DNA of 64,000 bases, taken from Amycolatopsis sp. WAC 01376 (GTDB lineage: Bacteria > Actinomycetota > Actinomycetes > Mycobacteriales > Pseudonocardiaceae). Position 1 is the stretch's first letter. Every line of letters begins with the position of its first letter. The stretch lies in contig NZ_QHKL01000002.1 in NCBI RefSeq assembly GCF_003947415.1, forward strand, positions 930,001 through 994,000, read 5' to 3'. Under the pieces are notes generated by a model. The model did no database searches. It was not told the DNA's origin and was given only the letters and a program-made list of their open reading frames with translations. The translations under genes were made by a program, and so were the position numbers. Of this stretch, positions 59,055-64,000 are shown piece after piece.

Positions 59055-60013
59055 CAGAGCCCTCCGACGATGCGGCTCAGGACGAACTCGCGGAAGGCGT
59101 CGACATCGGTGGTCAGCGCGACGTCGATGGTGCGGCCCGGCACGGCCTGCGGATCGGTGCTTCGCAGCCTTCGCCGGTCTACGAGCGTCGCGCCGCGCGC
59201 GGGGCCGAAGCCGCACTCGACGTCCACGGGGTAGGACTCGACGTCGAGGATGCCCGGCCGGATCGCCTCGGCCACCGCGACCGCGTCGTGCATGACCATC
59301 CCGGGGAAACCGAGGATCGGGGTGTAGTGCTCGACGTAGGTGGGTGTCAGCGCTTCGAGCGCCGCGCCGAGCGGGCCGGAAGCGGCGAGCTTGCCGAGCC
59401 ATGTCGTGTCGACCGAGCACTGATGCGTGATGTCCAGCGGGACCAGCACCGTCGGGATGTCCTCGTCGACCAGCACGCGGCGCGCGGCCTCGGGGTCGCT
59501 CCAGATGTTGAACTCCGCCGCGGTGGTGGAGTTCCCCTTGGTCACCCCGCCGCCCATGACGACGATCCGGCCGATCTTCTCGCGGACGTCCGGATGGGCC
59601 GCCAGCAGCAACGCGATATTCGTGAGCGGGCCGATCGGGGCGATGGTCACCGGCTCGTCGGCGGCCTCCAGCAGATCCACCAGCAGACGGACGGCACCGC
59701 GTTCGTCGAGCGGGCGCTTCGCCTCCGGCAGCGTCCCGGCGTGGCCGGAAAGACCGTCCTGACCATGGACGAACCCGGCGGGTTTGGCGTTGTCGTACAC
59801 CAGCGGCCGCGCGGCGCCGGCCGCGACAGGGACGTCGTCGCGGCCGAAGAGCTGCAGCAGGCGGCGTGCGTTGGCGGTGGTGTGGCTCAGCGGCACGTTG
59901 CCGAACACCGTGGTCACGCCGAGCAGTTCGACGTCCTCGCACTGTGTGGCCAGCGCCAGCGCGAAGGCGTCGTCGACCCCCGGGTCGGTGTCGATGATCA
60001 GCTTGGTGCCCAT
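59054..60013 (-). CDS. Inosine-uridine-type nucleoside hydrolase
   Basis: The 319-residue enzyme splits ribonucleosides to base and ribose. The calcium-binding motif is DTDPGVDDAFAL (about 8-19), the second is NIWSDPEAAR, and His-Asp ligands are in MHDAVAVAEA. I start at the ATG at 60013 because AGGGGAG is seven bases upstream; 12 extra residues upstream lack a signal. It is cotranscribed with the NlpC gene. Confidence 0.9.
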   Translation of the reverse strand: MGTKLIIDTDPGVDDAFALALATQCEDVELLGVTTVFGNVPLSHTTANARRLLQLFGRDDVPVAAGAARPLVYDNAKPAGFVHGQDGLSGHAGTLPEAKRPLDERGAVRLLVDLLEAADEPVTIAPIGPLTNIALLLAAHPDVREKIGRIVVMGGGVTKGNSTTAAEFNIWSDPEAARRVLVDEDIPTVLVPLDITHQCSVDTTWLGKLAASGPLGAALEALTPTYVEHYTPILGFPGMVMHDAVAVAEAIRPGILDVESYPVDVECGFGPARGATLVDRRRLRSTDPQAVPGRTIDVALTTDVDAFREFVLSRIVGGL

Positions 60014-60066
60014 GCGCGTGCTCCCCTTTGCGGTCGACGGCCTGATCACAGGTTACGGTCACCGGT

Positions 60067-60825
60067 ATGACGTCCATGTGGGGTGCGCCCGCGCTGTCGC
60101 GGCTCCGCGCTTGGGGCCAGGCCCGTCGTGATCCGCGTCAGGCGAAGTTCCTGACCAAGGATTCGCTGCGCTGGGTGCTCCGAAACCGCGCGTACAGCCC
60201 TTGGTACCTGGTCCGATACTGGCGGCTGCTGAAGTTCCGCGTCGCGAACCCGCACATCATCCTGCGGGGAATGGTGTTCCTCGGCAAGGACGTCGAGATC
60301 CATTGCCGCCCCGGCTACGGGCGGCTGGAGATCGGCCGCTGGGTGCACATCGGCGACGGCAACGCGATCCGCTGCCACGAGGGTTCGCTGCGCATCGGCG
60401 ACAAGGCGGTGTTCGGACGGCAGAACGTCCTCAACGGCTACCTCGACATCGAACTCGGCGCGGCCACCCTCGTCGCGGACTGGGTGTACATCTGCGACTT
60501 CGACCACGTCACCACCGACATCACCGTCCCGATCAAGGATCAGGGCATCGTGAAGTCGCCGGTGCGGATCGGGCCGGACACCTGGATCGGCACCAAGGTC
60601 TCCGTGCTCAAGGGCACCCGGGTCGGCCGTGGTTGCGTCCTCGGCGCGCACGCCGTGGTGCGGGGCGAGATCCCGGACTACTCGATCGCCGTCGGCTCGC
60701 CGGCGCGCGTGGTGCGGAACCGGCAGGACGACTACGCCGCCGACGCCGCCCGCCGCGAGGCTGTCGCGGACATGGCGCGCAAGGCGAACAAGGCACTCCA
60801 GAAAACCCTGGGCGTCGACTCGTAA
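60067..60825 (+). CDS. Hexapeptide-repeat acyltransferase
   Basis: The 252-residue protein has a helical N-terminal part (1-75) and a left-handed beta-helix of hexapeptide repeats (about 80-205, IGRWVHIGDGNAIRC, VADWVYICDFDHVTTDI with the catalytic His, IGTKVSVLKGTRVG). It should transfer an acetyl or acyl group to a sugar or lipid-linked substrate. ATG at 60067 lies 53 bp from the divergent nucleoside hydrolase start. It ends five bases before a repeat array. Confidence 0.87.
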   Translation: MTSMWGAPALSRLRAWGQARRDPRQAKFLTKDSLRWVLRNRAYSPWYLVRYWRLLKFRVANPHIILRGMVFLGKDVEIHCRPGYGRLEIGRWVHIGDGNAIRCHEGSLRIGDKAVFGRQNVLNGYLDIELGAATLVADWVYICDFDHVTTDITVPIKDQGIVKSPVRIGPDTWIGTKVSVLKGTRVGRGCVLGAHAVVRGEIPDYSIAVGSPARVVRNRQDDYAADAARREAVADMARKANKALQKTLGVDS

Positions 60826-60830
60826 CTCGC

Positions 60831-61036
60831 GTGTCGTCCGCTGGATCACAGGTGTCGTCCATCTGATCACGCGTGTCGTCCGTTAAAACACACATGCCGT
60901 CCGTCTGATCACGCCCACTAGCCCGGTCAGCCGGACAGCGTTGGGAAGCCGTCCGGTGGATCCGGCCCATGCGGTGATACTCAACGGACGACACGCGTGA
61001 TCCAGCGGACGACACGCGTGATCAGGTGGACGACAC
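60831..61036. repeat. 21-nt repeat array in inverted arrangement
   Basis: Four tandem 21-nt units (60831-60851, 60852-60872, 60873-60893, 60894-60914; consensus gtgtcgtccg-ytgatcacgc) are followed by a 59-nt spacer and three units in reverse orientation (60974-60994, 60995-61015, 61016-61036). Units 1 and 2 match the two outer inverted units best. It lies between convergent genes, so it can fold into several long hairpins and may serve as a terminator or protein-binding array. Confidence 0.75.
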
Positions 61037-61052
61037 CGCCCATCGAGCGGGA

Positions 61053-61619
61053 TCAGCCGCGCAGCTGCTCCCGGACCTCCATGAGCGCGAAGCCCAGCAG
61101 GTTCTGCCCGCGCCAGTAGTCGGGGCGCGTGGCGTTCTTGTCGTCGCGGGCGACGCCGCTGCCCCAGACCAGGTCCATCCTCGACGCCTCGACGATCACC
61201 TTGTCGCCCGTGGCCAGCAGGAACTCGCGCTCCTCGGCGTGCTGGCGGAACTTCTCCAGGTTGCCGTCGATGACGATGTCGAAGCGGTGCCGCTCCCACA
61301 GTTCGGCGTCGAAACCGGAGACCTCGCGGCCGAGGATCTTGGCGGTCTTCGGGTCCGGCGCCTGACGGATGGCCACCGCGGCCTCGTGGTCACCGAACAG
61401 TTCCGCCTTGCTCGCCATCATGTAGTGCTCGGCCGTCGGGTACTGCTCGCCGCCCGCGACGAACGGCGCGTGCCACCACTGGCTCAGGCAGGCCGCGTTG
61501 ATCCGGCCGCTCTTGAGCGGGGTGTGGCCGTAGAAGAGCTGGTACTCGGGCTCCGCGCCGCTGTGGACCAGCTCGCGCAACGCATCGAGACTCCGGACTC
61601 CGTCGACCTTGCTCACCAT
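61053..61619 (-). CDS. NADAR-domain protein (YbiA-like)
   Basis: The 188-residue protein has the NADAR fold seen in YbiA: LFYGHTPLKSGRINAACLSQWW, EQYPTAEHYMMASKA and NLLGFALMEVR. Related proteins cleave N-glycosidic bonds in riboflavin intermediates or ADP-ribosylated bases. The ATG at 61619 is preferred; an upstream ATG at 61709 would add 30 residues across the divergent promoter. Its target is unknown. Confidence 0.82.
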   Translation of the reverse strand: MVSKVDGVRSLDALRELVHSGAEPEYQLFYGHTPLKSGRINAACLSQWWHAPFVAGGEQYPTAEHYMMASKAELFGDHEAAVAIRQAPDPKTAKILGREVSGFDAELWERHRFDIVIDGNLEKFRQHAEEREFLLATGDKVIVEASRMDLVWGSGVARDDKNATRPDYWRGQNLLGFALMEVREQLRG

Positions 61620-61711
61620 GGCGACCAGTGGACCACAGACCACCGACAACCGGTGAACTGGATCGGACCACTCTCCGTCGTGGCCGGAGGCGGTCAGTAC
61701 ATTCAGCATTC

Positions 61712-62968
61712 GTGCAACGGATCGAAACGGTGAGCGCCCGAACGGTCGAAGAGGCCGCCAAGCGATTGGCCGGGGTGGTGACCCGGACGCCGCTCGAACC
61801 GAACGAACGGCTTTCGGCCAGGGTCGACGCCCGGGTCTGGCTCAAACGCGAAGACCTCCAGACCGTGCGCTCGTACAAGATCCGCGGCGCCTACAACTTC
61901 ATCGTCCAGCTCGACGCGGAGCACCGGGAGCGCGGCGTCGTCTGCGCGAGCGCGGGCAACCACGCGCAGGGTGTCGCGTACGCGTGCCGCCGCCTCGGCG
62001 CGAACGGCCGGGTCTACGTTCCCGGCACGACTCCCCGGCAGAAGCGCGAGCGGATCGCGACGCTGGGCGGCTCGCATATCGAGGTCATCGTCGTCGGCGA
62101 GACCTACGAAGACGCCTTCAGCGCCGCGAAGCACGACGCGGAGACCACCGGCGCGACGCTGGTCCCCGCGTTCGACGCGCCGGAGACGGTCGCCGGACAG
62201 GGCACGGTCGCGATGGAGGTCGTCGCGCAGCTCGGGTTCATCCCGGACGTCATGGTGGTGCCGGTCGGCGGTGGCGGCCTGCTCGCGGGCATCGCCGCGT
62301 GGGCCGCGGAACGGGCGCCGGAGATGCGGATCGTCGGCGTCGAACCGGCGGGGGCGACCTGCATGGCGGCCGCGCTGGCCGCCGGTGAGCCGGTGCGGCT
62401 CGAAACCGTCGACACCTTCGTCGACGGAGCGGCGGTCGCGCTGGCCGGATCGGTGACGTATCCGCTGGTCCGCGACGGCGGCGTCGAACTCACCGAAGTC
62501 GCCGAGGGCGCGATCTGCACGGAAATGCTCGCGATGTACCAGTCCGACGGCGTGATCGCCGAACCCGCGGGCGCGCTCGCGACCGCGGCGCTGGGCACGA
62601 CGGTGAAGATCGACCCCGGGCAGATCGTGGTGTGCGTCGTCTCCGGCGGCAACAACGACGTCAGCCGCTACGGCGAAGTGCTCGAACGGTCGCTGGTCCA
62701 CGAAGGACTGAAGCACTACTTCCTGGTGGGGTTCCCGCAGGAGCCCGGCGCGCTGCGGCGGTTCCTCGACGAGGTCCTCGGGCCGGACGACGACATCACG
62801 CGGTTCGAGTACGTGAAGCGCAACAGCCGCGAAACCGGTCCGGCGCTGATCGGCGTCGAACTCGCGCGCGCCGGTGACCTGGAAGGCCTGCTGCACCGGA
62901 TGGACGTGAGCCCGCTGCAGGTGGAGCGGGTGGAGCCGGGCAGCCCGCTCTTCCACTTCCTGGTCTGA
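61712..62968 (+). CDS. ilvA: Threonine dehydratase, biosynthetic
   Basis: The 418-residue PLP enzyme deaminates threonine to 2-oxobutyrate for isoleucine. The Schiff-base lysine is in VRSYKIRGAYN (about K52), the substrate loop is SAGNHAQGVAY and the PLP-phosphate loop GGGGLLAG. The C-terminal 90 residues are a regulatory ACT-like domain (HYFLVGFPQEPGALRRFLDEV), one copy instead of two. GTG at 61712 or 61730 are both possible starts. Confidence 0.9.
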   Translation: MQRIETVSARTVEEAAKRLAGVVTRTPLEPNERLSARVDARVWLKREDLQTVRSYKIRGAYNFIVQLDAEHRERGVVCASAGNHAQGVAYACRRLGANGRVYVPGTTPRQKRERIATLGGSHIEVIVVGETYEDAFSAAKHDAETTGATLVPAFDAPETVAGQGTVAMEVVAQLGFIPDVMVVPVGGGGLLAGIAAWAAERAPEMRIVGVEPAGATCMAAALAAGEPVRLETVDTFVDGAAVALAGSVTYPLVRDGGVELTEVAEGAICTEMLAMYQSDGVIAEPAGALATAALGTTVKIDPGQIVVCVVSGGNNDVSRYGEVLERSLVHEGLKHYFLVGFPQEPGALRRFLDEVLGPDDDITRFEYVKRNSRETGPALIGVELARAGDLEGLLHRMDVSPLQVERVEPGSPLFHFLV

Positions 62969-62972
62969 GGGC

Positions 62973-64000
62973 TCAAGGCGCCTTCGGCACCGCCGGGTAC
63001 GGGACGAAGGTGCTGGTGTTCTCGTCCACGGTCAGCTGTTTGCCGATCGTGGGGAACGCGCGCTGCGAGCAGGCCGGTCGTTCGCAGACTTTGCACCCCA
63101 TCCCGATCGGGGTGGCCGCGGCGCGGTCGTCGAGATCGAGCCCGGTCGAATAGATGAGCCGTTTCGCGTGCCGCAGTTCGCAGCCGAGGCCGACGGTGAA
63201 CGTCTTGCCGGGGCTGCCGTAGCCGCCGATGTTGCGCGACACCGTCCGCGCGACCCAGAAGTAGCTCTTGCCGTCGGGCAGGGTGGCGATCTGGGTGAGG
63301 ATCTTGCCGGGCTGGGTGAACGCCTCGTAGATGTTCCACAGTGGACACGCGCCGCCGACGCGGGAGAAGTGGAAACCGGCCGCGGACTGGCGTTTCGACA
63401 TGTTTCCCGCCCGGTCGACCCGGACGAACGAGAACGGCACGCCGCGGTTCTTGGGGCGCTGCAACGTCGAGAGCCGGTGACAGACCGTCTCGAAACCCAC
63501 GCCGAAGTGGTCGCAGAGCCGCTCGATGTCGTAGCGGAACCGTTCCGCGCATGCCAGGAACGGTCCATAGGGGAGGATCAGCGCGCCCGCGAAGTAGTTC
63601 GCGAGCCCGACCCTGGCCAGCGAACGCGCGGCGGGGCCGGAGAACGCCCACGAATCGGCGAGTTCGGTGATCAGGTCGTCGTATTCCAGCAGCGCGATCT
63701 GCGAAGCCATCCGGAACGCCTGCTGCCCGACGCGCAGGCTCGGCGCCAGCCGCAGCACGCGCGGCCCGGGTTCGTACCGGTGCTGTTCGCCGTTGGACTC
63801 GTCGATGCCTTCGTTCGTGACGTCGACGCCGTAGCGCTGGGTCAGGGTCTCCTTCAGCGCCGCGAGCACCTGGCCACGCTGCAGGGGGATGTCGTGGGCC
63901 ATCCGTTCGGCGCGTTCGTCCAGCTCGGCGACGTAGTTCTCCCGCTCGTAGAAGAAGTCGCGGACCTCTTCGTGCGGCAACGAGCCTGCCGCGCTGCCGT
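62973..64000 (-). CDS. ramB: RamB-like regulator of acetate metabolism (5' end outside window)
   Basis: The visible 342 residues continue without a start to the window end. The part seen has the short-chain fatty acyl regulator family layout: a helical region with EVRDFFYERENYVAEL, an IrrE-like segment (RMASQIALLEYDDLITE) and a C-terminal Cys-rich domain GMGCKVCERPACSQR. The N-terminal HTH should lie just outside. RamB proteins repress glyoxylate-cycle and acetate genes in actinobacteria. Here it faces the threonine dehydratase gene convergently four bases apart. Confidence 0.85.
   Translation of the reverse strand, partial: GSAAGSLPHEEVRDFFYERENYVAELDERAERMAHDIPLQRGQVLAALKETLTQRYGVDVTNEGIDESNGEQHRYEPGPRVLRLAPSLRVGQQAFRMASQIALLEYDDLITELADSWAFSGPAARSLARVGLANYFAGALILPYGPFLACAERFRYDIERLCDHFGVGFETVCHRLSTLQRPKNRGVPFSFVRVDRAGNMSKRQSAAGFHFSRVGGACPLWNIYEAFTQPGKILTQIATLPDGKSYFWVARTVSRNIGGYGSPGKTFTVGLGCELRHAKRLIYSTGLDLDDRAAATPIGMGCKVCERPACSQRAFPTIGKQLTVDENTSTFVPYPAVPKAP

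Noticed and set aside
60831..61036. CRISPR array
   Set aside because: The 21-nt units are tandem without unique spacers, reverse orientation midway, and no cas genes are present.

Overview
The window is high-GC DNA with dense, leading-strand-independent genes, many GTG/TTG starts, short 1- or 4-base gene overlaps, F420-linked (deazaflavin) and RamB-type genes, and numerous near-perfect palindromes at gene 3' ends. This points to an actinomycete of the Pseudonocardiaceae, most likely Amycolatopsis (inference from gene content and palindrome style; no rRNA or other marker gene is present). It looks like ordinary chromosomal housekeeping/accessory DNA: no tRNA, rRNA, CRISPR array, insertion sequence, prophage or large biosynthetic cluster was seen.

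Layout. 0.1-3 kb: class III adenylate cyclase, universal stress protein and a DivIVA-like coiled-coil protein. 3-8.2 kb: acyl-CoA metabolism: crotonyl-CoA carboxylase/reductase, methylmalonyl-CoA epimerase, thiolase and the mutase chaperone MeaB. 8.4-12.6 kb: secreted cyclophilin, a frameshifted MocR/PdxR-type regulator and its divergent target pair (carboxymuconolactone-decarboxylase-like and PEP-mutase-like). 12.6-18.6 kb: a six-gene operon of a LytS/LytTR-type two-component system and two sodium:solute symporters, each with a small membrane partner. 19.3-26.9 kb: a mannoside-use locus (secreted GH92 alpha-mannosidase, CUT2-type ABC importer, mannose-6-phosphate isomerase, LacI repressor) with three identical 12-bp operator palindromes. 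27-31.5 kb: small regulators, CnoX-like thioredoxin and zinc metallopeptidase lipoprotein. 31.7-40.9 kb: glucan phosphorylase, a sulfur operon (leader peptide, cysteine dioxygenase, 27-residue ORF, rhodanese), an ABC ATPase, enoyl-CoA hydratase and two methyltransferases. 40.9-48.7 kb: small regulators and enzymes, a DUF222/HNH protein, a nitroreductase-hemerythrin fusion and a fatty-acid desaturase with a long leader. 48.7-57.9 kb: hydrolase, ECF sigma factor with SnoaL domain, TetR/DoxX unit, a LexA-like paralogue, and two convergent flavin monooxygenases flanked by MarR and GntR-TetR regulators. 57.9-64 kb: NlpC/P60 hydrolase, nucleoside hydrolase, hexapeptide acyltransferase, a 21-nt repeat array, NADAR protein, threonine dehydratase and a RamB-like regulator cut by the window end.

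The best candidates for unusual biology are the cysteine-dioxygenase operon with its Cys-containing leader peptide and double-overlapping 27-codon ORF, the seven-unit 21-nt inverted repeat array at 60.8-61.0 kb, the mannose regulon with an operator inside manA, and the families of dispersed terminator-like palindromes. All function calls are from reading motifs and gene order; no database search was run.
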